Translations under genes and position numbers: made by a program
Notes under the pieces: generated by a model
Databases searched by the model: none
What the model was told of the DNA's origin: nothing
The model's input: only the letters and a program-made list of their open reading frames with translations
Shown: positions 48,133 through 59,243 of the stretch, one piece after another
Numbering within the stretch: position 1 is the first letter of the stretch
Layout of the letters: each line of letters begins with the position of its first letter
NCBI GenBank assembly: GCA_030770425.1
Contig: JASJFT010000123.1
Coordinates: 1-64,000, forward strand
DNA length: 64,000 bases
DNA from: Darksidea phi
Taxonomy: Eukaryota > Ascomycota > Dothideomycetes > Pleosporales > Lentitheciaceae
Direction of reading: 5' to 3'

Positions 48133-49725
48133 TCAGGAAGCAGCTACGCCTCTCTCCCCACAGTACTTGGCCACCTCCTTCTTCAGCGTCTCTCTCTGCA
48201 TATTCACCGTGTCCATGATATCGCTCACACCATGCACCGACTTGCAGTGTCCGTATGTCTCGAGCATCTGCGCCATGACAGCTTGCAGTTGGTTCGGCAA
48301 CCACTAGGAGCGCGTTAGCTGGCTAAATGACCAAGTGGAATTCAGTACTTACGGTAACAATGGGGCTTCCGCCAGTTGCCGTAGGATGCGACGTCCGCTT
48401 CAGAATGTACTCCCGCGTGAAGCACCAATGCCTCCACCGGAAGTCCCGGACCTGATCTAGCGCTTGAAGGTACAACGCCGCAGACACGGAATCGTCCAGC
48501 GCGAAGGCCTTGACACCTGAAGACTCCGCACAGTCACGGACCGATTCAAGAAACTCGCGGTGATTCCCGGGACGGTACTGGCGGAAGTCTTTGAGGATAT
48601 CCGTAAGAGGCGTTTCAGGCATCTTGATCTGAAGGAGATTGTCGCAGAGAGGAATCTGTTGCTTCATGAGTAGCTGGGAAGAAATGACATGAAGAACGTA
48701 CCATGCTGTCGTTAGCCCCAGATTCACCCCTGAAGGACATCGGCTCTTCGCTAATGCCTTCGTAGACTACGCCGTTGGGGAACATGGACTGGGACGTGAT
48801 GCCGAAGATGAAGGTCCTGAATGCGGTGTAGCTTCCTGGTTTGCTGCGGTTCCACATCGCTGGAAAATGTCAATTTCACTGTCCTCACTTGGTTCGTATA
48901 TAACTTACTATTCATGACTGCATTGACGTTCCTCAAACCTTCTACCAGCGTCCGCAGACCATCATCGAACTTCACACGATCATGTGCAGTGCATCCTTCA
49001 AGCATCTCTACAGTGCCTTTCACGAGGGCACCGGACTCCTTCACCATGGCAATGTGCACCAATACAAAGCCTGCCTCAGACGAGGTGGGATCGAGGCCAT
49101 GTTCGAAAGCGCGGACCAGACGCAGGTTGTCGTACTCAAGGCCTTTTTCTGGATCTTCCAAGCGGTAGTTGAAGAGCGCATAGGAGCCCGCATACTCCAT
49201 GAAAGGCTTGAAGCCAACACTAACACGTGTCCACGTGATCAGTGAAGGATCACAAAGATGAAACGCCACAATATATACTCACATCTCTGCAACCTTGACA
49301 ATAGGCAAGGCGATGTTCCGAGGCAACGTCTGCCTACCCAGACCATATGGCTCACCCTTGAGGTATCTTTCATGGCATGGCTCAAGGAGGTATGCTGACG
49401 CGAGGAAGGAGTAGTCCCTGTACAAGGCATTCATGACAACAAGGTCATCACGATACTTCTCAACCTCAGCGGTGAGGTCGGGAAGCTCCTTTTTGATAGT
49501 ATCACCGAACGTGAACTGAGCGAGCAGACCTGGTTCTCCGGATAGAGTCTTGACTGGCATGCGCTGTAAGATCGACTCCACAGCCGCGAACTCTCGTGGG
49601 AGTCCGACGACAGGCTCCTGACGGGGGAGGAAGCCTCTAGTTGTCGAGACCATGAAGGCAGGAATAGAATGATCATCAGGACGGGTGTCCGTCATGACAG
49701 GAAAGTCAAAAGAGGATGGAGACAT
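48133..49725 (-). CDS. BNA2: Indoleamine 2,3-dioxygenase
   Basis: Heme enzyme that opens the tryptophan indole ring to N-formylkynurenine, the first step of de novo NAD synthesis. Five exons, 49725-49283, 49219-48909, 48859-48702, 48655-48353 and 48303-48133, give 461 residues; introns are 46-63 nt. Family stretches are clear: RGFLPRQEPV, LYRDYSFLASAYLLEPC, YGLGRQTLPRNIALP, FMEYAGSYALFNY, GSYTAFRTFIFGIT, SFRGESGANDSMIP, the distal helix FRWRHWCFTREYI and HPTATGGSPIVTWLPNQ. The proximal heme histidine is expected near RHWCF by homology. The C-terminus is short (CGERGVAAS). Divergent from the RNA ligase gene. Confidence 0.93.
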
Positions 49726-50964
49726 GTTGACAGATGAACTGAGAGACGACTAGCGTAGTCTGAGACAACAAAAGCGTGCCGAAGAAGATGTTCTAGAGAC
49801 TCAAGAATCAGAACCCAATCCACCATAACCGCGCTCCAGCATCGCTTATATTCCATGGCCGGTTCTAATTCCGGCCACAGCACGTGACCCCGCCTTGCTT
49901 TACCTCTACAGGAGTATTTGTGGATATCCGAGAGATAGCGAGCGCAAGAATTCCGGCCACACCAACCACAACTCGGGTAACGAAGGATACTGTACGTAAT
50001 AACTGTATCACTCGACCGACTCTTGGTATTGCTGGTCCGAAGAAAGCCTTCAATGCCCGAACGCGCCCCTGATGACTCTCTATTTGTCCTCGCGAGGGAG
50101 TATTGATGGGTGCCAAGACCGAGGGACAAAGGAAGGAGTGTTCGTGGCTGCAGTTTTATCGTAGGTAGAGGTCCTGGTTCCAGGTTGGACGTGCTATATT
50201 TTGGTTCTGAAACGGCCCGGTTCCCTTCAACGTTGATGATGGTTGGAGGAGGTCAGTTGACCTGACTCTGAACATGCCCCTCCAGCGTACGCACCCCAAG
50301 TGTTACCATCTTCTCAGTGGACCTTTATGAACAAGTCTAAGCAGTGTATATTCTTGGTTATTGACGCACTATGCAGTTTGCGTGGTAGACGCTTGAGGGC
50401 GACCGACGTGCTGTTTGCGCTATCAGCATCTGATGACGCGCAGGGTTTTTTGTCGCTCGTGGCTCGAGCAATGACTTCGCCGCGGATGGTTCGGTCCGTG
50501 TCCGTTACAAAGTTTCCTCGGATGGTATTTTGAGGGCGTTTTGATGAGCTTTCACATATCATACTGTTAAAGATGGAGTAGAGGTCGTTCGCACTCGTCG
50601 TTTCCTTAACAGAGAGTTCGCTTGACAACCAATCAGCGTTCAGTAGTCAGCATCGCCTTCGTCTCGACCTTTCGTCTCACAAATGCCACATTAGACTACA
50701 AATCGACATCAAAGAGACATTACATGATCATTAGACACAGAATCAAACACAGGTAAGCTGAAGAAAGATACCGTTAAGCACTGCCTTCCTCTGCGCCTTA
50801 GCCCCACTGGGGTAAGCGCGAGGAGCGGCCGTAAATTGTAGTTAGGAGTCATAATACTTTCCATACTTCTCAGTACATCTTCTCCCACTCCATTCACATC
50901 ATCACAGAAAGTGCTTCTGCAGCTTTCATTAAGTCGCTTCCCGACTTCGCGCAAACCGGCAGCC
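49726..50964. promoter_or_regulatory. BNA2 / RNA ligase divergent intergenic region
   Basis: 1.24 kb between two divergent start codons. Open frames of up to 145 residues on the minus strand lack family resemblance. Both promoters must lie here; no specific element is identified. Confidence 0.4.
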
Positions 50965-52038
50965 ATGGAGACCACCCCCGAATCAACCCTCTACCCCAAA
51001 ATCACAAATCACGTTAATGAGATCATTAAAAACCTGAGGTCTCAGAAGTCTGATAAAGAACGGCCGTATCAAAAGGTGCATTTAGATCCAATCCCGATCA
51101 TTGGGACCGTCAAGCTCCACGGTACTCACGCCGACATCCTCATCCATAGTGATAATACCATCACCCTGCAATCAAGGAACAACCCAAACCTCCTTCCCAT
51201 GGCCGATAACTTTGAATTCGCTGCAACAATGGCTATGAAAAAGGACAGCCTCCTTCGCTTGCGAGACCAATTCATCACTCGCTGGAAAGAGCTGAACCCC
51301 ACAACTACCCTCGATACAACAATCCCAATAACCATAGCAGGCGAATGGATCGGCGTTAAAATCCAAAAAGGCGTGGCCATCTCAAATCTCTCGAAACGGA
51401 TGGTCATCATCTCTGCCAAGATCAACGGATCGTGGGTTCCAGACAGCGAATACTCCAACATCGAAGCACCGGGAGACGACATTTACAACATCTCGCGTGG
51501 AGGCATTTATCACTCTACACTCTACCCCGAAAATCCCCAGAGAACAATGGATGAACTGAAACAATTGGCGGAGAAGGTAGCAGCCCGCTGCCCCTTCGCC
51601 GAAAGCTTTGGCGTCATAGGCGAAGGCGAAGGTCTAGTCTGGAAACTCGCCCCGTACATATCTGACTCTACGCTCTGGTTCAAAACGAAAGGCGGAAAAT
51701 TTAGACCTACATTCACACCTGCGCCCAAGAAAATCCCCACAGACGCTACAGAGAGGAGGGACGCTGCAGCAGCAGTGGCGAAGGCGTGGTGCGGAGAGCA
51801 GCGGCTAGAGCAGGGCTGGGATTATTTGAGAGAGGAAGGGATTGAGCGGGGCATGAAAGGAATAGGCGAGTTTTTGAAGTGGGTGCAACAGGACATCTTG
51901 GTTGAGGAGAAGGGGTATGTTGAGGAGCATAAGATTGACGACGGAATGTTGAAGCAGGCGATTATTGGTATTGCAAAGCCGTGGTATCTGAAGAACGTCG
52001 CTGAAGGGGCAGATCAGTGTATTCATTCGGGGATTTAG
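50965..52038 (+). CDS. Rnl2-like RNA ligase domain protein
   Basis: Single-exon protein of 357 residues from the ATG at 50965; the frame is open 18 codons upstream but METTPESTLYPKI is the likelier start. It shows the covalent nucleotidyltransferase pattern. Motif I is TVKLHGTHADI, with the presumed AMP-accepting Lys in KxHG. A motif III-like AGEWIGVKIQKGVA follows, then motif IV EGEGLVWK and motif V WFKTKGGKF. This order fits the RNA ligase family containing T4 Rnl2 rather than DNA ligases or capping enzymes. A C-terminal helical domain of ~100 residues (WDYLREEGIERGMKGIGEFL) is present. It lacks the kinase and phosphodiesterase domains of the fungal tRNA ligase Trl1, so its substrate is unknown. 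No organelle targeting signal is obvious. Confidence 0.78.
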   Translation: METTPESTLYPKITNHVNEIIKNLRSQKSDKERPYQKVHLDPIPIIGTVKLHGTHADILIHSDNTITLQSRNNPNLLPMADNFEFAATMAMKKDSLLRLRDQFITRWKELNPTTTLDTTIPITIAGEWIGVKIQKGVAISNLSKRMVIISAKINGSWVPDSEYSNIEAPGDDIYNISRGGIYHSTLYPENPQRTMDELKQLAEKVAARCPFAESFGVIGEGEGLVWKLAPYISDSTLWFKTKGGKFRPTFTPAPKKIPTDATERRDAAAAVAKAWCGEQRLEQGWDYLREEGIERGMKGIGEFLKWVQQDILVEEKGYVEEHKIDDGMLKQAIIGIAKPWYLKNVAEGADQCIHSGI

Positions 52039-52470
52039 AACAAAAGGACATCGAGGTTTGCAAGGTGGCACCCGTTAGAGGGTGGGGCTGGATACTCTAC
52101 GCTGATTATCTATATCACTGCCCACAAGGCTCACTCGCTTATATTCAGCTTCATCGGAGCCTGCATAGTATTGCGCGGATGGGCATCGCGCGATTAGCTG
52201 TGTTTGGGATATCTGTACTTATTCTCCTTTTGTCGCAGCCCTTATGTATAAACTGTTCAAAATGAGATCGAAGTTCTAGCGGAAAGCGGCGGATGTATTA
52301 CCTTGCCGGCACTAAGCTGAGACCCGTCTGGCAGTATGTGAAGCGCATGACCGATGCTGCTATGCATAGCCCTGAGTATGCGTTGCGCTTCAGCAAAGCC
52401 GGGGGATAGGATGTCATCATTTCATAGATGGAATCCTGCGATGCAATCCATGGCTGTTGATGGTAGCAAC
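52039..52470. other. Convergent spacer
   Basis: Between the RNA ligase and MFAP1 stops. No gene seen. Confidence 0.4.
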
Positions 52471-53697
52471 TCAATCTCGATCGTCAATTCTGGGTCGCTT
52501 GCTTTCCCGGCTGGTGTCTTCACCTCCTCTCTTCCTCTCGCCAAGTGGTTTCGCATTCGCACCCGTCGCACCCTCCCTGTCCCTATCCCGCCCGCCATAC
52601 GGGTCTGCGCGAAATCGCCCATCCAACCCAAACTCGCCTTTGTCCCTCGGCCTCCTTGTATCCCCATACTCCCCCCACTTCCCCGTATCCTCACTCTTCA
52701 TATCTCTATACCTCGTCCGGCCTTTCTTGCCCAGCTTCGTCATATCCCGGATTTGCATATACTCGGGCAGCACCTCACGATTCGTCTGATCCTCAAACCT
52801 CGCACTCATAATATTTCTCTTATCAATACCCAGCTCCTTCAAGTCCTCCTGGAAGAAGGCGCCCTTGTGGAAGTACTTCTGCATGAATTGCATGTTTCCG
52901 CGGTCACCGCGTTCCTCCTTCTGCTTCTCGAGGTATTCGCGGTCTTCGGCTTCGCGCTCGGCAGCGGTGAGGTTACGGCGGCGTTCGATTTCTACGCGCT
53001 CAGCTTCGGATTCTTCGATAGCGAGGCGCTCGCGTTTTATGCGTTTTAATTCGCGTAGTTTCCAGGCGGCATATTCAGCGGCAGGGTCGAGGCCGTCTGT
53101 GTCATCGACGGCGTTCATGTCGGCTTCTTCTACGTCATCGTCCCACTCCTTCTTTCCTGCTGCCTTTTCTGCTGCGCGTTGCTCAATTTGTTCTTGCACA
53201 AGCGCTCTTGTTTGTTCTAGTCTCCGATGTTCCTCCTCTGCTGCTAACTCGTCGGCAGTCTTCGCAGGCGACGCGTTGCGCTGGTTTTTCTTGATGAACA
53301 CAGGTCGTAGAAGCTTTTTGGGCGCCTCCTCTTCGCTGCTCTCTTCTTCCTCAGAAGATTCCTCCTCACTCTCACTTCCACTGCCGCTCCCACTCGCGCT
53401 GCCAGATCCGCCCTCTTCATCTTCACTCTCCGTCTCGAACTCGTCTTCCAAGTGTTTGAGATCTGCTTCTTCCTTTTTCCTTGCAGCGAGGTTCGACTTG
53501 AGCGCAGTTTTTGGAAATGAGGATACTAGGGGCGCAGGCTTTGGCCTTGCGAAAGGCTTCGTCTTTGGCTGTTCCTCTTCAGATTCGGATTCGTCGCTAC
53601 TAGAGCGTTCTTCGACTTCGGCGGCCGCTGGTTTACCAACGAAGTGGCGAGTGCGCACCGGCTGCGCCGTCAGCTTCTTCGAATTCGGAGGTGGCAT
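52471..53697 (-). CDS. MFAP1-like spliceosomal protein
   Basis: Component of the spliceosomal B complex; related to human MFAP1. Intronless, 408 residues. The N-terminus VRTRHFVGKPAAAE is followed by a long acidic Ser/Glu/Gly tract, then LLRPVFIKKNQR, a conserved MFAP1 element. A long charged helix with AAWKLRELKRIKRER and LTAAEREAEDREYL follows. The C-terminal MFAP1 domain is MQFMQKYFHKGAFFQEDL ... RFEDQTNREVLPEYMQ ... KKGRTRYRDMKSEDT. The last 70 residues are Arg/Asp-rich. Length and order match the family well. Nuclear location is from family knowledge. Confidence 0.92.
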   Translation of the reverse strand: MPPPNSKKLTAQPVRTRHFVGKPAAAEVEERSSSDESESEEEQPKTKPFARPKPAPLVSSFPKTALKSNLAARKKEEADLKHLEDEFETESEDEEGGSGSASGSGSGSESEEESSEEEESSEEEAPKKLLRPVFIKKNQRNASPAKTADELAAEEEHRRLEQTRALVQEQIEQRAAEKAAGKKEWDDDVEEADMNAVDDTDGLDPAAEYAAWKLRELKRIKRERLAIEESEAERVEIERRRNLTAAEREAEDREYLEKQKEERGDRGNMQFMQKYFHKGAFFQEDLKELGIDKRNIMSARFEDQTNREVLPEYMQIRDMTKLGKKGRTRYRDMKSEDTGKWGEYGDTRRPRDKGEFGLDGRFRADPYGGRDRDREGATGANAKPLGERKRGGEDTSRESKRPRIDDRD

Positions 53698-55262
53698 TTG
53701 AAAAGGTAGTGGGGAGAGGGTCGCGACGACGCGTGAGTAGATGTGCAGGTTGAAAAAGTTAAGAGACCATTAACGCGTTTTATCAATGTCTCCTTCGTCG
53801 GCCGGAACACCCGGTCAATTGTCGACAAAAATGGCCCCCTGCAATCTCAACAACGGCTTAATAATAAATTCTAAAAATTTATAATTAGGCTTTAATACCT
53901 ATTTTAAGCTTCCAATTTATATCTTAGAGTAATAGACTTAGCCATTATCAAGATATCATGTTTTGGCCCTCAATTTCAAGCCAAATGGCTGCATCTCTAG
54001 AACCGAGGCTAAGACTTAGTCAGCGCGGCTAACCTTGCCTTCACATTCAGCTCTTCCCTCACTTCTCGACCCATCTGCATTTCTTAACCACCATTCTCGA
54101 AATTCATACCTCCAGTAGACTATCATAAAGCTTGGTCAGTTGATTTACAAAGCAGGTCTAGTAACCTGACACATCCAGTGGACATCGTAGCAAACACCCA
54201 CCGCCCCCGTACTCTATTGCAGTCGAGCGGATGAACGACATCTCGTTCCGCACAGCCTCTAAGGAACATGAGCAAACATATGCTCTAGTCTGAGAGTACA
54301 GTTGATGCAACGCATTTATCTTCCAGAGCAGAAGCTAAACTCAACGCTTGACTGGGTTTCCGCGAAAGGAACAGCACATAGAGATAGGAAGCACACTGAC
54401 TTTTAGGTAATAACCTTAGATTCTCAGCGCGCCTATTGCTTCCATGGAGGATTAACCGTATTCCCTGAAAGGTATGAAAACCGCACTTATTGAGGTCGAA
54501 ATATCTTGAGGCGGAGCTTTTACTTTTTTCCAATCAACTTATGCTATGACCTACTAATACAGACCACGCCACAATGTATAGTCACCTCTCTAACTCGGTT
54601 TCATAGTTTCAACTTAAAGTTTTCATAAAAAATTTCTAGCACAAAACTGTCAATGCGTGGTGCTTCTTGATGAGACTCTATGGAGTCATGCTTATAAGGT
54701 GCTAAACATTAGAACTTTCATATCGATATCCCCTTTCGCATAGACTCGTAACGTAGCCCTTTGTTGCTGCTACTGCATATGTAGAAAGTTTGCATAGTCT
54801 CTATGACTAGGAAGAGCGAAATCCGAATCTGAAAATGCGCTGACGTAGTCCCGAGCTTAGCTTGGCCGGCAGGTCTGTTCCTGCCATGCTTTGTAGTAGC
54901 GAACAAGAGTCGGAAAATCTTGTTACTTTGACACCTAAGAGACAATATAATTTCTAGCTCGTGATACAAGAGCATATCTAATTAGTCATTTTAAAGAGTA
55001 TACCCATGCTGGGTTGAGCATATCACGACGTTCTTACTGCCTAAGCGATCTGAAAATACGTAAGTTCTTAACTATCCCACCAATCAACGTCACCATGCTG
55101 CCGCCTTTCCCTTGCCATTAATAAATCTATAAATCTATAAATCTATTCAGGCGCAAAGCCCGCGAAACCTGGAGCAGGACACAGATTCCGGATCGGGCTA
55201 GGACGTATCTGGGATATATAATTGGACTTACGCCATACTACAGCTCGTCAAATCAGACAGCC
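53698..55262. other. AT-rich intergenic stretch
   Basis: 1.56 kb between divergent MFAP1 and LPMO starts. The part around 53840-53960 is markedly AT- and TA-rich, unlike flanking genes. An (AATCTATA)-type repeat lies at about 55123-55148. No gene recognised. Confidence 0.5.
55123..55148 (+). repeat. 8-bp AATCTATA-type tandem repeat
   Basis: Three units of an AT-rich 8-mer, about 115 nt upstream of the LPMO start codon. Confidence 0.7.
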
Positions 55263-56193
55263 ATGAATACTCTTTCGATTATACTTACGTCCGTGGGTTT
55301 GGCGGCTGCACATGGTTTCGTGCAGAATGCTACGATAGGAGGGAAGTATTATGATGTTTGAAAAACCCAAAACCATTACGCCAGAGATGCTTGCTAACGA
55401 ATTCTAGTTTTACCATGTACATATACTATCTTCTGTAGCTTTTTGCACCTAGCTAAGAAGCGTTGCAGCCGTACCAGGACATCTACATGAATCCCCGTGT
55501 AAGCGCACCCAGCTGCTATCTCTTCTTGAATAATTAACTCTTCTTCTAGCCTCAACGCATATCTCGCGAAATTCAAGGCAACGGACCTGTCCAAAACCTC
55601 ACCCTCATCGACCTCGAATGCGGTGGCTACACAGCTGGCGGGTTCGTGGGGTCTAAACCCGCCCTCTTGCACGCGCCTGCCCCGGCCGGGTCTACGAACA
55701 ACCTGCGCTGGACTCTGTGGCCCGAGAGTCACCAAGGCCCGCTCATAACCTACATGGCGAGGTGCCCTGATACAGGTATGTTTTGCACTTGCGATTGGAA
55801 TGGATGAATACCGCAAGAAGCTGACGTGAATCAGGATGTCAGGATTATCAGCCGAATGGTTCAGCAATTTGGTTCAAGATCGCAGAAGACGGGCTTCACA
55901 GCACAGACCCGGACTGGCTTAAGAACGTATGGGCCGATACACACCTCATGCTGTACCCCAACAATGGTGTCGACTATACAGTCCCTCCCTGTTTGAAACC
56001 AGGCTATTACCTCGTACGCCACGAGATCATTGCACTACACAGCGCGTACGCCGAGGGCGGTGCGCAGTTCTATCCGAGTTGCCACCAGTTGCAGGTTAGT
56101 GGAAGCGGAACAACAGTGCCAAAGGACTTGGTCAGCTTTCCTGGCGCATACAAAAAAGGCGATCCCGGGGTGCTATATAGTCAGTATAACTAG
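55263..56193 (+). CDS. AA9 lytic polysaccharide monooxygenase, C-terminus cut by TAG
   Basis: Secreted copper enzyme that cleaves cellulose oxidatively. Five exons, 55263-55355, 55408-55416, 55469-55498, 55550-55775 and 55835-56193, give 238 residues. The signal peptide ends at LAAA, so mature His1 (HGFVQNATIGG) forms the copper histidine brace; the second His is in WPESHQGPLITYM and the axial Tyr in QFYPSCHQLQV. RPQRISREIQGNGPVQNLTL, MARCPDTGCQDY and CLKPGYYLVRHEIIALHSAY are textbook AA9. Exon 2 is a 9-nt microexon (FYH) that restores the family's FYQPYQD-like stretch. The frame stops at TAG 56191-56193 after SQYN. The next 13 codons (LPYTIPGPKVFRC, stop at 56235) are the normal AA9 C-terminus, including its last Cys. 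The enzyme may be damaged or the stop may be bypassed. Confidence 0.88.
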
Positions 56194-56235
56194 TTGCCTT
56201 ACACAATCCCGGGGCCGAAGGTTTTCCGGTGTTAA

Positions 56236-56729
56236 CACAGAGAGATCTATGAAGAAATAGCGTACCATAGATAGACTCTCCTGTTGCAACATCGACCGCA
56301 ACAAACTGAACCTTAATATCTGTAAGCTTGTCCCCTTTTGGACCAGCTATTTCCAAACTCTGCGTTATAACGACAAGTAGTTTTGACAATAATGAGACTA
56401 AGGTCATTGCATCACTATCACGGTTAAAAAAGAATTATGTAGTGATTGAAGTACCGAGTTGGTTGTATTATGAGTTTCTTTCCCAATCGGTCGAACCCAA
56501 TGCCAGTGTAGGTCCTCGCAAATCTGAAGACTCTGTAACTAAGTGACACAGGCCAATCATAAAGCAGAACATCTGCAAAAAGGTTTGTAGAATTTGTATA
56601 GCGCGGAAAACAATTATATACACGGGTAAGCACGGTATGTGCATGCCATGCTCTTTCAATTTGAATATAGGCGTGCGAAGAACTGATAGATCCAGGTCCA
56701 ACCCAAATCTAGACACAGCATTCAAGATC
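56236..56729. other. Convergent spacer
   Basis: Between the LPMO and esterase 3' ends. No gene seen. Confidence 0.4.
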
Positions 56730-57673
56730 TTACGTAAGACCAAAGAACTTCAGTAGCACGGACTCGACCACGGGTGCGATGTGGCCGACACCCTGCCCCA
56801 TGTAGCCAACCAACTTGTTGTCATCGCCGTAGACTAGCTGCGTATACTGCGAGCCCTCTGGCACTGCACTTCCGGTCACATTCTTGGTGTTGGTGACGCC
56901 CAATACAGCGGCCCATTGCTTGAGCGCCTCATAACCAGCCGCTGGGCGAACCAGCGAGTCGGCGAGACCATGTGCGACCAAAAAGCGTGGGCGCTTGCCG
57001 GTGTAGCCGGGATAAGCATTACGAACAAACTGAGCCCACTCCGCGCCGGTGTGCGAGAGCCCCTGAGCGCAGGTCTGGTTGGCACCAAAGGGGGTAGGAT
57101 CGGATTTCGAGCCGGCGAAGCAGGCGAAAGCAGTGCCTGAATAGGCGGCGCCAGCTTCGAAAACTTCGGGGTACGATCCCACCATAACATTGGACATCAT
57201 GGCTCCTGAAGAGCCACCCATGACGAAGACCTTGGATTTGTCGCCCTTGTACTTCTCCAGGGTGTAGTTGACCATGCTAATTATACCCAGTGCGTCACCG
57301 TTTCCGCCGTGCGTTAGCGAACCGGCGTTGTTCACGTCCCAGCAGTTACTGTACTTCGTCGTCTGTGGGTAGATCAGGATGAAGCCTAGGCTCTCTGATT
57401 GAGCTGGTAGCTTGGTGCCGCCGTACCACTGAGACGCTGTACCGCCGCAAGGGTGAAGCTAAAGATCTTAATTAGCTACTAGCCAGTATAGCAAAAAATG
57501 GATACAAAACTTACAGCAACGATGATGGCTGGGTTCGTCGCAAGCTTGGCAGGGACTGAGATGTACATCTGAACGTTGGACGGGTTCGTGCCGAATCCAG
57601 TGACCTGTTGGAGAGCTCCAAACGCCGAGCTGGCCGAAGCCAGCAGGCCCATAGCAGTAGTGAAAGCCTTCAT
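56730..57673 (-). CDS. CE1-type acetylxylan/feruloyl esterase (PHB-depolymerase fold)
   Basis: Secreted serine esterase that removes acetyl or feruloyl groups from xylan. Two exons, 57673-57515 and 57458-56730, join over a 56-nt intron (gtaagt...ttag) to 295 residues. The signal peptide is AMGLLASASSAFGALQ. LHPCGGTASQWYGGTKLP provides the oxyanion-loop region. The nucleophile is Ser136 in VMGGSSGAMMSN; the likely acid and base lie in VAHGLADSLVRP and MGQGVGHIAP. SNCWDVNN is also typical of CE1 enzymes. No carbohydrate-binding module follows. It converges on the AA9 gene, forming a plant-cell-wall-degrading pair. Acetylxylan versus feruloyl specificity cannot be decided from sequence alone; the overall pattern favours acetylxylan esterase. 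Confidence 0.88.
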
Positions 57674-59243
57674 GTTGATGTTAAACGGTGGAATCCTCTG
57701 ATAAAGCTCGAAAATGTTGCTGGTTGTGAAGGCAATTTCCCTGGCGTCCTCGGACGACCTTTATACAGCATTAGGAAAGTCGTTTCCAGTTACATGTAAA
57801 AAGAGCCGAGTGAGGAAGCCGGCACTTCAAATAAACACCCTTGAGGTTGGCGCAACATGGAGTCCAAAGTGAAGAATGAAAGCGTTCTAGGCGGAAGGGA
57901 GTTTCGTCCCCGGATTAGTGGCCAAGTGGATCCAAAAGCGCAAATTGAAGTGGGATTGACGCGAACGACAGGGGAATTGCATGTTCGGGATTGGATCAAA
58001 CGTACGCGGGCGACAGGGTGGTTTATTGCCGGCGGTAGAGCTTAATTGGCCCTGCGCCTCCTTTCCCGGTCGGCAGCATTGATCGGGATGTGGGTTCCTC
58101 CGTCTAGTAGTCGGCACCGTGGTTCGGAACAAATCAAATCTATTTTTTACCGGCGCGCGCATCTGCATAGAGCAATAGACTATATTCCGTGGGGATAGTC
58201 GTTGTACATGGCTGCCCCAGTGTGACGTCGATGCAGGTAGTCCCCACAACGTCCGGAACCTGGGGAAATTTTGCGCTAGCCACTTGTGGGATGGACCCGG
58301 GGGGTTAATCTAAATATCATCCTGCTAAGGTACAACGGCCACGCATGCAATTGTGATGTGGTCCCGGCAGACGATAATAATGGCACTATCCCGTATATAG
58401 CAAGTTGTGAATAGCTGACATGTACGCTCGGAATGTGGTCACTTGGTTACGACTCAGGGTCAACACAGATCAATCCTCACTCGTACTCAGTTGTTTGCGT
58501 CAAAACCTCGGGATGACTATGCCTATTCTAAATATATTTGGTTTTGGATTTGCATAGTGAGAGTCTCTTTGCAAGGTCCGCACGAACCATAATAGGAGTT
58601 TGTACACAGTAGAGGTACTATACCTACACTTTATACACGATGATAGAGCTGTAGAGCTGTATACAGTACTATTGATCGTGAGCGATGAGGTGATGTTTCG
58701 AACATCGAATATTGAGGCGACGAGTGAGTAACGACATGTGCTGCTGAACTGCAGAGCGTTAGGAGACCAACGGCGGTAGCGATAAGTTAGCACAGTTATA
58801 CTACCGCCTATAGTATAAAAATTGCCTACGATGATACGAACATCCCACTCACATCCATCCCTTATCCTAGGCCAGCTTCCCCACATCAATACATGGGACA
58901 ATATAATATATTTACAAATGTACCTCCCACGCGTGCTCAGTTAATCGTATGGACAAGGCGAGGCATTATATTAGTGGATTTACTGGCCGGTTCAAGCTGA
59001 CTGCGCTGGGTTTAACTAATTACGGGGCGTTTCGTTTCTAGGTGGGGCACAAGGCCCCAGTTTTAACGTCAGCTCCTGCAGACTTCCTCAGTTATTCTCG
59101 GCCTTAAAGTTCTATTAAGAAAAAGATAGCTCCCCGCAACTTCTCTTGCATTTCTGCGCTTGTATACATAGAAAGGACCAGGCTTGCAAACAACACCTCT
59201 GTCCACAAACCCTATCCTCGTGCTCCTGGAACTTGCCAACCCA
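57674..59243. other. Intergenic stretch with no supported gene
   Basis: Between the divergent esterase start and the decayed small-protein gene. Open frames are short and unassignable. Confidence 0.4.

Noticed and set aside
49692..50628. Minus-strand frames between BNA2 and the RNA ligase
   Set aside because: No family resemblance; better explained as promoter/UTR sequence.
56168..56193. A short intron that would remove the TAG of the LPMO gene
   Set aside because: Available GT...AG pairs give only 14-24 nt.
20957..56193. Stop-codon reassignment in this organism
   Set aside because: Both TAG and TGA interrupt genes, while intact genes end normally at TAA, TAG and TGA. Mutation or error is simpler.
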